Shown piece after piece: positions 8,247 through 15,805 of a stretch of 64,000 bases of DNA. The position numbers and the translations under genes are program-made. The notes beneath the pieces were generated by a model that was not told the DNA's origin, searched no databases, and worked only from the letters and a program-made list of their open reading frames with translations. Source of the stretch: JAFDVL01 sp043783625 (GTDB taxonomy: Bacteria; Acidobacteriota; Blastocatellia; RBC074); the NCBI GenBank assembly GCA_043783625.1, contig JAYVZE010000046.1, positions 45,209-109,208 of the forward strand, in the 5' to 3' direction. Each line of letters starts with the position of its first letter. Position 1 is the first letter of the stretch.

Positions 8247-9416
8247 ATGCGAACACAAATTGGCATCGTCGGTGCAGGTCCCGCAGGATTGCTGCTGGCG
8301 CATTTGCTGCGCTTGCAGGGGATTGAATCCATCGTCGTCGAAAATCGGAATCGCAGCTATCTTGAAGACCGCGTCCGCGCCGGAGTTTTGGAACAGGGAA
8401 CCGTAGACATCCTCAATGAATCCGGTGTCGGCGAACGATTAAATAAACAAGGCTTAATTCATCACGGCATCGAATTAAGCTTCAATGCCAAACGGCATCG
8501 CATTGATTTGCATGAATTGACGAACGGTCGCGCGATCACTGTTTACGGGCAACAGGAAGTCGTGAAAGATTTAATCAAAGCGCGATTGGACGCAAGTGCT
8601 CCGTTATTTTTTGAAGTTGAAAAAACGAGCATTCACGATTTAGAAACTGCCCAACCGAAAATTCGTTTTACGAAAGACGGCGAAGCGCAGGAAATCGTTT
8701 GTGATTTTATTGCGGGCTGCGATGGTTTTCACGGCATTTGTCGTCCCAGCATTCCAACCGGAATTCTGAACTTTTATGATCGCGTTTATCCGTTCGGATG
8801 GCTGGGAATTCTGGCGGAATCCAAACTTCCATCAGAAGAATTAATTTATTGTCATCACGAACGCGGCTTTGCCTTATTTAGTATGCGGACGCCGGAAATC
8901 ACGCGGCTTTATTTGCAATGCGAACCCGACGAAGACATTGCGAATTGGGGCGATGATCGCATTTGGGCGGAACTTGAATTACGTTTAGGCGCGAGTGATT
9001 TAATTTTGAAAGAAGGACGGATTTTGAACAAAGGCGTGACGCCGATGCGCAGCTTTGTCACGGAGCCGATGCGATACGGCAATTTATTTTTAGCCGGAGA
9101 CGCCGCACACATCGTCCCGCCCACTGGTGCGAAGGGAATGAATTTAGCGATGGCGGACATTCGTGTTTTGTCACAGGCGTTCACGGATTATTATCAGTCA
9201 GGCAAAAATAATTTGCTCGAAACGTATTCCGAAACCTGTCTGCGCCGCATCTGGCGAGCCGAGCATTTTTCGTGGTGGATGACTTCTTTGATGCATCGCT
9301 TTCCTGAGACAAATCCGTTTCAGCAAAAGATGCAATTGGCAGAATTGGAATACGTGGTCAGCTCACGCGCCGCCGCGACCGCATTGGCTGAAAATTATGT
9401 CGGCTTACCGTTCTGA
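8247..9416 (+). CDS. pobA: 4-hydroxybenzoate 3-monooxygenase
   Basis: A 389-residue FAD-dependent aromatic hydroxylase that converts 4-hydroxybenzoate to protocatechuate with NAD(P)H and oxygen. It shows the FAD dinucleotide motif GAGPAGLLLAH at the N-terminus, the DG motif GCDGFHGICR and the GD motif LAGDAAHIVPPTGAKGMNLA. It also has PobA-specific stretches such as RVRAGVLEQGTVD, YPFGWLGIL and the terminal AENYVGLP, and its length matches Pseudomonas PobA. The ATG at 8247 is preferred to an upstream in-frame TTG at 8238 because it begins directly with the conserved MRTQIGIVGAG. It connects the hydroxycinnamate block to ring cleavage, but no protocatechuate dioxygenase lies in the window. Confidence 0.92.
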   Translation: MRTQIGIVGAGPAGLLLAHLLRLQGIESIVVENRNRSYLEDRVRAGVLEQGTVDILNESGVGERLNKQGLIHHGIELSFNAKRHRIDLHELTNGRAITVYGQQEVVKDLIKARLDASAPLFFEVEKTSIHDLETAQPKIRFTKDGEAQEIVCDFIAGCDGFHGICRPSIPTGILNFYDRVYPFGWLGILAESKLPSEELIYCHHERGFALFSMRTPEITRLYLQCEPDEDIANWGDDRIWAELELRLGASDLILKEGRILNKGVTPMRSFVTEPMRYGNLFLAGDAAHIVPPTGAKGMNLAMADIRVLSQAFTDYYQSGKNNLLETYSETCLRRIWRAEHFSWWMTSLMHRFPETNPFQQKMQLAELEYVVSSRAAATALAENYVGLPF

Positions 9417-9476
9417 GTACAGGAACATTAGATTAAGGAAAGAGATTCTGAAATCTATCGGTTAGCTATTTTCCAA

Positions 9477-9625
9477 TAGCCCAGCCGTTCACGGCTGGGT
9501 AGGTAAGGAAGAATTTTTAAAGGGCGGTTCACCGTCCTTGTCTCCTGGCTTAAGCCCTTGCCAAGCCCGATAAATCGGGCTGCGGTAGTTATGCGAAAAC
9601 TACCCAGCCGTAAACGACTGGGCTA
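9477..9625. repeat. 149-bp MITE-like element, family 2 copy 2
   Basis: The ends TAGCCCAGCCGTTCACGGC and GCCGTAAACGACTGGGCTA are imperfect inverted repeats of the family 2 type, with an internal AGCCCGATAAATCGGGCT hairpin. Length and layout match the copy at 7184-7333. It fills most of the gap between pobA and the MFS gene. Confidence 0.7.
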
Positions 9626-9656
9626 CTAAAAAAATATAGAAATCGCAGGAATAAAA

Positions 9657-10940
9657 ATGACCCCTGAAAACAAATCCGAAAATTCAAATCTGAAATATGC
9701 CTGGTACGTCGCCATCGTCCTGATGCTGTGCAATACGTTGTCCTTTATTGATCGGCAAATCCTGGCGTTGCTGGTGACGCCGATCAAGCTGGAACTGGGC
9801 ATCAGTGACAGCTCCATGGGATTATTGCATGGGCTGGCATTTGGAATTTTCTATACCGTGCTGGGGATGCCGATGGGACGCATTGTAGACCGTGGCAATC
9901 GGCGTAATCTCGTTGCAGCAGGAATTTTTTTCTGGAGTCTGGCGACCGCCGCGTGTTCGTTGACCGGCAGGTTTAGCACATTGTTTCTGGCGCGGATGGG
10001 TGTTGGTGTTGGCGAGGCAACGCTTTCTCCTTCGGCTTTCTCGCTGCTTTCCGATTACTTCCCGAAAGAAAAACTAGGGCGGGCGTTGAGCGTTTTTTCA
10101 ATGGGAGTATTTTTCGGCTCCGGTCTGGCTCTGATCGTGGGTGGAATGATTATTCAGCATGTCGGATCGTGGCGCACAACATTTTTAATTGTCGGTGCGC
10201 CGGGCTTGATCGCCGCTTTGTTGATGTTCACGATTAAAGAACCGATCCGAAAAAATTTGTTGGGTGAAAAAGATTCCAAGCTGAGCATTGCGGAAGTTTT
10301 CGCGCAGGTGAAACTGCGCTGGCAATCAGTCGCGGGAATTTGTCTCGCGTTTGCGTTTCAAGCGATGTGCAATTACGCGCAACAAGCGTGGCTCGCAACT
10401 TATTTTATCCGCGTCCACGGATGGAAGCCAACAGAAACAGGGTTTATGCTCGGAATAATTACGTTAATTACGGGATTGCTTGGAGCCTTCTCTGGCGGCA
10501 TTCTTTGCGATTTCTGGCAGAAGCGAGGCAAAACAGATGCGCCCTTGCGCGTCGGCGTACTTGCGACTTCCTGCGCCGGAGTTTTCTTTTGTCTGGCAAT
10601 GGCTATGAATGTTTTAAATTGGAAAATCGCTTTGCTCGTCCCGGCATATTTCTTTCTGGCGATGCCGATTGGCAGTTCGTACGCGGCGTTGCAACTGATC
10701 CTGCCCAATCAGGTACGCGGACAGGTCGGCGCGTTGCAGGTCTTCACCCTGAATTTATTCGGATTAATTTTGGGTCCTTATTTACCGGGATTTTTCAATG
10801 ATTTCTTGTTCAATGATCCGAAGATGGTCGGCACTTCGCTGGCGATCACAGTTGGGGCGGCTTCACTGATTTCAGCAATTCTGTTTCGACTCACTTATAA
10901 ATCCTACCGCAAGCATTATGCTATGATGCACGTTTCTTAG
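9657..10940 (+). CDS. MFS transporter, Spinster-like
   Basis: A 427-residue integral membrane protein with about twelve hydrophobic segments. The N-terminal SFIDRQILALLVTPIK and the loop GRIVDRGNRRNL match the major facilitator family, closest by eye to the Spinster-like group that also occurs in aromatic catabolic clusters. Its position after pobA suggests uptake or export of an aromatic acid such as 4-hydroxybenzoate or a hydroxycinnamate, but MFS substrate specificity cannot be read from sequence. The gene ends just before the REP array in front of the restriction operon. Confidence 0.8.
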   Translation: MTPENKSENSNLKYAWYVAIVLMLCNTLSFIDRQILALLVTPIKLELGISDSSMGLLHGLAFGIFYTVLGMPMGRIVDRGNRRNLVAAGIFFWSLATAACSLTGRFSTLFLARMGVGVGEATLSPSAFSLLSDYFPKEKLGRALSVFSMGVFFGSGLALIVGGMIIQHVGSWRTTFLIVGAPGLIAALLMFTIKEPIRKNLLGEKDSKLSIAEVFAQVKLRWQSVAGICLAFAFQAMCNYAQQAWLATYFIRVHGWKPTETGFMLGIITLITGLLGAFSGGILCDFWQKRGKTDAPLRVGVLATSCAGVFFCLAMAMNVLNWKIALLVPAYFFLAMPIGSSYAALQLILPNQVRGQVGALQVFTLNLFGLILGPYLPGFFNDFLFNDPKMVGTSLAITVGAASLISAILFRLTYKSYRKHYAMMHVS

Positions 10941-10946
10941 GTCAGT

Positions 10947-11046
10947 TTGGTGCGCCAGCATCCTGCTGGCTACAGCGCAAACAACTAAATATCGCCACCA
11001 GGATGGTGGCGCACCAAGCTTGCCGGCAGGATGCTGGCGTACCAAA
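10947..11046. repeat. REP array A1 (three units)
   Basis: One forward unit (10947-10970) and two reverse units (about 10993-11017 and 11021-11046) of a REP-like hairpin. Each unit is GGTRCGCC followed by a 7-bp palindrome around a TCC loop (GCCAGCA-TCC-TGCTGGC). The middle unit has a compensated stem, GCCACCA/TGGTGGC. The last unit abuts the hsdM start codon. Confidence 0.8.
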
Positions 11047-11048
11047 TT

Positions 11049-11227
11049 ATGATTACCGGAGAATTGAAATCACAAGTTGACCGTCTGTGGGATGCGATTT
11101 ATTCAGGGGGGATTTCAAACCCGCTGGAAGTCATCGAACAAATCACGTACCTGCTTTTTATCAAGCGGCTGGATGATCTGCACATCGCACAAGAGAAAAA
11201 AGCCAATCGTTTACATCGTCCCTTGAA
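11049..11227 (+). pseudogene. hsdM: HsdM N-terminal segment, separated by a frameshift
   Basis: This reading frame encodes the HsdM N-terminal helical domain (LKSQVDRLWDAIYSGGISNP, then VIEQITYLLFIKRLDDLH). It stays in frame to codon TTG 11223-11225. One base is then missing: inserting a single base after 11225 restores a reading of RPL-E-QPVFNPEQENLRWSRF and joins smoothly to the downstream frame. Without repair this frame runs on as nonsense to a stop at 11441. The ATG at 11049 is chosen because the earlier ATG at 11031 lies inside a REP hairpin. Confidence 0.8.
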
Positions 11228-11257
11228 CAGCCCGTTTTTAATCCTGAACAGGAAAAT

Positions 11258-12526
11258 TTGCGCTGGTCGCGCTTCAAGCATGAAGCTCCGGCGGAGATGT
11301 ACCGGCTCATTGCCGAAAAGGTTTTTCCGTTCATTAAAGAACTGCAAAGCGAGCGCGAAGATTCGACCTATTCCCATCACATGCGGGATGCGCGGTTTAC
11401 GATTCCGACTCCGGCTTTGCTGGCGAAGTCGATGGATATGATTGACCTCATCCCGATGGAAGAGCGGGACACGAAAGGCGATTTGTATGAATATATGCTC
11501 GGCAAGATTGCTTCCGCCGGACAGAACGGGCAATTCCGTACGCCGCGCCATATTATTCAAATGATGGTCGAGATGATCGCGCCGCAACCGACGGATATTA
11601 TTTGTGATCCGGCGTGCGGGACGGGTGGCTTTCTCGTGACGACCAGCGAATATGTCCGAACTCATCATCCACAGGTTTTTACGGATGACAAGCTGCGTCA
11701 TCATTTCAATGAACGGATGTTCAATGGCTTCGATTTTGATGCAACGATGCTGCGTATTGGCAGTATGAATATGCTGTTGCACGGGATCGAAAACCCGAAC
11801 ATCCGCTACAAAGATTCGCTGTCGGAAGACCACGCCGGAGACGAAGAGGCCTACACTGTTATTCTTGCCAATCCGCCGTTTGCCGGGTCGCTGGATTATG
11901 AAAGCTGCGCGAAAGATTTGCAGCAAATTGTCAAAACGAAAAAGACGGAATTGCTGTTCATCGCCCTGTTTTTACGGCTTCTGAAAATCGGCGGCAGAGC
12001 GGCGGTCATCGTCCCTGACGGCGTCTTATTCGGTTCCTCGAACGCGCATAAAACGTTGCGGCAATCGCTGGTTGAAGAGCATAAATTAGACGGCATTGTT
12101 TCGATGCCTTCCGGTGTGTTCAAGCCTTACGCCGGAGTCTCGACCGCGATTTTACTGTTCACCAAAACCAACAGCGGCGGCACAGATGATGTCTGGTTTT
12201 ACGATATGAAAGCCGATGGCTTTTCACTGGACGACAAGCGCAACGAGCTTGACCACGCCAGACACGAAACCGACAATATTGCGGATATTCTGACCCGCTG
12301 GAAAAATCGCACGGCAGAAAAAACGAGACCGCGTACGGCGCAATCCTTCACTGTTCCGAAGGCTGATATTGCCGCCAACGGCTACGATCTGAGCATTAAT
12401 CGTTACAAGGAAGTTGTGTATGAACAGGTGCAGCTTGCCGCGCCCAAAGTCATTCTGGCAGAATTGAAAAAGCTGGAGCAGGAAATTCAAAATGAGATGG
12501 CGGAATTAGCGGCGATGCTGGGATGA
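11258..12526 (+). CDS. hsdM: Type I restriction-modification DNA methyltransferase subunit HsdM (frameshifted gene, main frame)
   Basis: This frame holds the catalytic part of the type I adenine methyltransferase. The SAM-binding motif I is DPACGTGGFLVTTSEY and the catalytic motif IV NPPF lies in ILANPPFAGSLD. HsdM pairs with HsdS to methylate the recognition sequence and with HsdR to form the nuclease. Homology starts at about 11228 in this frame, upstream of the first possible start (TTG 11258), because the N-terminal helical domain lies in another frame across a one-base deletion. As written, the protein lacks the domain that contacts HsdS. This is either real inactivation or an assembly error. 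Confidence 0.85.
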   Translation: MRWSRFKHEAPAEMYRLIAEKVFPFIKELQSEREDSTYSHHMRDARFTIPTPALLAKSMDMIDLIPMEERDTKGDLYEYMLGKIASAGQNGQFRTPRHIIQMMVEMIAPQPTDIICDPACGTGGFLVTTSEYVRTHHPQVFTDDKLRHHFNERMFNGFDFDATMLRIGSMNMLLHGIENPNIRYKDSLSEDHAGDEEAYTVILANPPFAGSLDYESCAKDLQQIVKTKKTELLFIALFLRLLKIGGRAAVIVPDGVLFGSSNAHKTLRQSLVEEHKLDGIVSMPSGVFKPYAGVSTAILLFTKTNSGGTDDVWFYDMKADGFSLDDKRNELDHARHETDNIADILTRWKNRTAEKTRPRTAQSFTVPKADIAANGYDLSINRYKEVVYEQVQLAAPKVILAELKKLEQEIQNEMAELAAMLG

Positions 12527-12530
12527 TGGG

Positions 12531-12600
12531 TGTGGCGTACCAATTAGTTGGTGTGCCAGCATCCTGCTGGCACCTGCCACCAGGATGGTGGCGCACCAGT
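12531..12600. repeat. REP array A2 (two units plus a partial)
   Basis: A forward GCCAGCA-TCC-TGCTGGC unit (12548-12571) and a reverse GCCACCAGGATGGTGGC unit (12574-12600) face each other, preceded by a partial TGGCGTACCAA. The pair fills the gap between hsdM and hsdS. Confidence 0.75.
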
Positions 12601-12650
12601 GGCGCAGCGATCAAAGAGAATGATTTTATGATTCAGATAGGGATGACTGA

Positions 12651-13799
12651 ATGGGAGACGATGCTGTGATTAAAGTTATGCTTAAAGACCTCATTCGTGT
12701 TCACTACGGAAAGGCACTCAAGTCGGAAGAAAGGCAAGAATCAGGCTTGTCTAGTGTCTATGGTTCCAGCGGAAAAATTGGCAATCATTCAAATTCCTTA
12801 TTCAGTTTTCCAAGCATAATTATTGGGAGAAAAGGTTCTGTCGGCGCGATAACATTCGTTCCTGAAGGTGGTTGGGTAATTGACACTGCTTTTTACGTTG
12901 AAATTTTTGATACCAAAAAAACAGACCTTCGGTATCTCTACTATGCTCTCAAAGATGCAAATCTTGCGAAGCATACGATCACAACATCAATTCCTGGAAT
13001 CAATAGGGACGACATCTATAGAACTGTAATCCCACTCCCGCCACTGCCCGAACAGCGTCGTATCGCGGCGATTCTTGACAAGGCGGACGCGCTACGCGAG
13101 AAGCGGCGGCAGTCCATCGCCACGCTGGATGCGCTGTTGCAGTCCGTGTTTATTGACATGTTCGGCGATCCGGTGACGAATCCGATGGGGTGGGAAGTCA
13201 AAAAACTTTCATCCTTCGTTGAGGAATTCAGATATGGAACATCGAATAAGTCTGAAAGCATTGGTAAGCCTACGCTTCGCATTCCAAATGTAGTTGGACA
13301 GAAAATTGATTTGGATGATCTGAAATATGTTCCTGTATCTTCGGATGAGTTTGAAAGGCTGAAGTTAGTTGATGGTGATTTACTTTTTGTCCGAACAAAT
13401 GGAAACCCTGATAATGTTGGGCGTAGTGCTGTTTTTGACAGCAAGTCAATTGAGGCGGTTGGTTATCAAGCAGATGAATTTATCTATGCGTCATACTTGA
13501 TTCGGGCACGGCTCGACAAGAATCAAGTTGAGGCTATCTTTCTCCAACACTTTCTGAATACTGCTCAAGGTCAGAGGGAATTACGTTCTCGTTGTCGAAC
13601 ATCGGCAGGGCAATACAACATTAATACCGAATCTCTTGGAGCAATCACTGCACTTGCTCCACCGTTGCAATTACAACATGAGTTCATACGACGAGTGATC
13701 AAAATAAGAAGTCTCGAACGCAATTTATTGAAAGATGCAAAGCGAAGTGAGGCACTTTTTCAATCGCTGCAACAACGCGCCTTCACAGGGGAACTCTAG
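12651..13799 (+). CDS. hsdS: Type I restriction-modification specificity subunit HsdS
   Basis: A 382-residue specificity subunit that sets the DNA target of the HsdM/HsdR complex. It has two target-recognition domains (about residues 1-125 and 175-340), each followed by a conserved helix. The central one, PLPPLPEQRRIAAILDKADA, is the classic HsdS spacer, and the C-terminal helix resembles its repeat. The TRDs are typical variable segments, so the recognition sequence cannot be predicted. The gene appears intact, unlike its hsdM and hsdR partners. It is flanked on both sides by REP arrays. Confidence 0.9.
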   Translation: MGDDAVIKVMLKDLIRVHYGKALKSEERQESGLSSVYGSSGKIGNHSNSLFSFPSIIIGRKGSVGAITFVPEGGWVIDTAFYVEIFDTKKTDLRYLYYALKDANLAKHTITTSIPGINRDDIYRTVIPLPPLPEQRRIAAILDKADALREKRRQSIATLDALLQSVFIDMFGDPVTNPMGWEVKKLSSFVEEFRYGTSNKSESIGKPTLRIPNVVGQKIDLDDLKYVPVSSDEFERLKLVDGDLLFVRTNGNPDNVGRSAVFDSKSIEAVGYQADEFIYASYLIRARLDKNQVEAIFLQHFLNTAQGQRELRSRCRTSAGQYNINTESLGAITALAPPLQLQHEFIRRVIKIRSLERNLLKDAKRSEALFQSLQQRAFTGEL

Positions 13800-13972
13800 T
13801 CGGTGCGCCAGCATCCTGCTGGCTGCCTTGCTCTGCCACTAGGATGGTGGCGCACCAGTTAGTTGGTATGCCAGCATCCTGCTGGCATTTTGGGGGAGGG
13901 GACTATAATTATAAAGCCACCAGGATGCTGGCGTACCAGAAGCAGCCAGCAGGATGCTGGCACACCAGTTAG
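13799..13972. repeat. REP array A3 (four units) upstream of RAYT
   Basis: Four GCCAGCA-TCC-TGCTGGC-type hairpins in alternating orientations (forward, reverse, forward, reverse), plus a final reverse unit near 13945-13970, all carrying the GGTRYGCC-type prefix. The array ends 5 bp before the proposed RAYT start codon, the arrangement expected for REP units flanking their cognate transposase. Confidence 0.8.
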
Positions 13973-13976
13973 ACCA

Positions 13977-14612
13977 ATGAGGATGAATCAGCAAAAGTAT
14001 ACAGTACTGACAAAGGCGGAGGCATTTCGGCGAGGGATGCCGGGATGGAGTTCGCGCGGGTATTTACCGCATTATCACGCGGCGGGGAAAATGCAGCATG
14101 TGACGTTTCGGTTGGCGGATTCGCTGCCGTTAGAGGTGGTGGAAAAGTGGCAGGAGGATTTGCGCATCCTACCGGAATCAGAAGCGAAAAAAGAAAAATA
14201 TAAGCTCGTTGAAAAATATCTGGATGCCGGACACGGCAGTTGTTGGATGAACGACCCGCACGTCGCGGTTATCGTCCAGGATGCGTTGTTGCACTTTGAG
14301 GGAGAACGGTATGAATTAGAGGCGTGGTGCGTGATGCCGAATCATGTGCATGCGTTATTCACTCCGCTGGAAGAATGGACGTGGCAGAGCATTCTGCATT
14401 CATGGCAATCGTTCACGGCACTACACTGCAATCGGCTGCTGGAACAGACAGGGCAATTCTGGCAGCGTGAGCCATTTGATCGCTTCATCCGTGACGAACA
14501 CCATTTTCAGGCGGTCGTGCGTTACATTGAAAATAATCCGGTGAAAGCGGGACTGTGCGAGAAACCGGAAGATTGGGAATGGAGTAGTGCGCGAGTTCGT
14601 GCGAAAATTTAG
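13977..14612 (+). CDS. REP-associated tyrosine transposase (RAYT, Y1/TnpA_REP family)
   Basis: A 211-residue HUH-superfamily single-strand transposase. The metal-binding HUH motif is MPNHVHALF and the Tyr nucleophile lies in VVRYIENNPVKAGL; REPFDRFIRDEHHF is also typical of TnpA_REP proteins. RAYTs cut REP hairpins recognised through a short 5' guide and are thought to have spread REPs in bacterial genomes. This gene sits between hsdS and hsdR and is flanked on both sides by REP arrays A3 and A4. The ATG at 13977 is preferred because everything upstream in frame is translated REP. An alternative ATG lies at 13983. Confidence 0.9.
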   Translation: MRMNQQKYTVLTKAEAFRRGMPGWSSRGYLPHYHAAGKMQHVTFRLADSLPLEVVEKWQEDLRILPESEAKKEKYKLVEKYLDAGHGSCWMNDPHVAVIVQDALLHFEGERYELEAWCVMPNHVHALFTPLEEWTWQSILHSWQSFTALHCNRLLEQTGQFWQREPFDRFIRDEHHFQAVVRYIENNPVKAGLCEKPEDWEWSSARVRAKI

Positions 14613-14616
14613 CTTA

Positions 14617-14742
14617 GAATTGGTACGCCAGCATCCTGCTGGCTGTGTTTAATTTGCCAGCAAGATGCTGGTGCACCAGAAAAACAGCCAGCAGGATGCT
14701 GGCAGACCAGAAGAAATGCCAGCAGGATGCTGGCGTACCGAC
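14617..14742. repeat. REP array A4 (four units) downstream of RAYT
   Basis: One forward and three reverse units of the GCCAGCA-TCC-TGCTGGC hairpin, one with a compensated change (GCCAGCAAGATGCTGGT). The array starts 5 bp after the RAYT stop and ends about 12 bp before the hsdR start. REP sequence therefore directly precedes the hsdR Shine-Dalgarno. Confidence 0.8.
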
Positions 14743-14754
14743 ACGGGGGGGAAT

Positions 14755-15798
14755 ATGTCCAATTTTGTCTTCCTCAAAACTGAATGGACAGAGCTTTACG
14801 CTTCGGCTCGCCAGGCGGAAAATCTGATTCGTAATGATGCGCGGTCAAGCTGCTTTTATGCGCGGCGGACGCTGGAACTGGCGATTGAATGGTTGTACCA
14901 GCACGATGGTGCGCTCCAGCGTCCGTACGACAATAATCTCAGTGCCTTAATTTACGAACCATCCTTCAAAAATAATCTCTCTGGTGATTTGTTCCTCAAG
15001 GTCAAGAACATCAAGGATGACGGCAACCTCGCCGTTCATGGTCGCAAATCCATGACGGAACGCGACGCGCTGCGAACGGCCAAAGAACTGTTTCATTTTT
15101 TGTACTGGATCGCACGAACGTATACGCGCACGGCTGTCAAAAATTATGATGGGCTTAATTTCGACGAAGCCAAAGTTCCGCCGCAGGTGACGACAATCGT
15201 GAAGCAGACGGTTCAGCATCTGAAAAAACTGGAAGAAGAAATCCGTCAGAAAAATGCCGAGCTGGCAAAAATATCGTTGGCGCAGGCGGATACGGATACG
15301 CAAATTGAGCAGCTCAAAAAAGAGATTGCCGAAGCGAAAAAGAAAAACGAAGCGGTTCCCGATACGCACGATTATTCAGAAGCGGAAACGCGGCTGCATC
15401 GCATTGACGGGTTGCTGCGCGAAGCGGGCTGGGCTTTGGATAAATCCGAAGACCGGGAATTTGAAGTGACGGGGATGCCCAATGAAAAAGGCCTCGGCTA
15501 CGCGGATTATGTGTTGTGGGGCGATAACGGAAAACCGCTGGCAGTGGTGGAGGCGAAGCGGACTTCAAAAGACCCGCGCATCGGGCAGCAACAGGCAAAA
15601 CTGTATGCGGATTGTCTGGAAAAAATGACGGGGCAGCGACCGCTGATTTTTTATACCAACGGCTATCAGACGTGGCTCTGGGATGACCTGAATTATCCGC
15701 CGCGTGAAGTGCAGGGTTTTTACAAAAAAGATGAGCTTGAACTGTTGATTCAGCGGCGTCTTTCGCGCCGGGAATTAGCGGGGGGAAGCGGTCAATGA
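14755..15798 (+). CDS. hsdR: Type I restriction endonuclease HsdR, N-terminal part (frameshifted gene)
   Basis: This 347-residue frame holds a DUF4145-like helical domain (residues about 1-125), a coiled coil (about 140-200) and the HSDR_N nuclease domain. The PD-(D/E)xK residues are visible in GYADYVLWGDNGKPLAVVEAK. It ends at a TGA caused by one extra G in a run of six (15780-15785). With five Gs the frame continues as LAG-EAVNEAIVERYYQIEAI into the motor domain downstream. The ATG at 14755 has a G-rich Shine-Dalgarno just upstream; in-frame codons before it are translated REP. Confidence 0.85.
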   Translation: MSNFVFLKTEWTELYASARQAENLIRNDARSSCFYARRTLELAIEWLYQHDGALQRPYDNNLSALIYEPSFKNNLSGDLFLKVKNIKDDGNLAVHGRKSMTERDALRTAKELFHFLYWIARTYTRTAVKNYDGLNFDEAKVPPQVTTIVKQTVQHLKKLEEEIRQKNAELAKISLAQADTDTQIEQLKKEIAEAKKKNEAVPDTHDYSEAETRLHRIDGLLREAGWALDKSEDREFEVTGMPNEKGLGYADYVLWGDNGKPLAVVEAKRTSKDPRIGQQQAKLYADCLEKMTGQRPLIFYTNGYQTWLWDDLNYPPREVQGFYKKDELELLIQRRLSRRELAGGSGQ

Positions 15799-15805
15799 AG
15801 CGATT

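Noticed and set aside
11031..11049. Upstream start for hsdM inside a REP hairpin
   Set aside because: The extra residues are translated repeat and HsdM normally begins at the downstream ATG.
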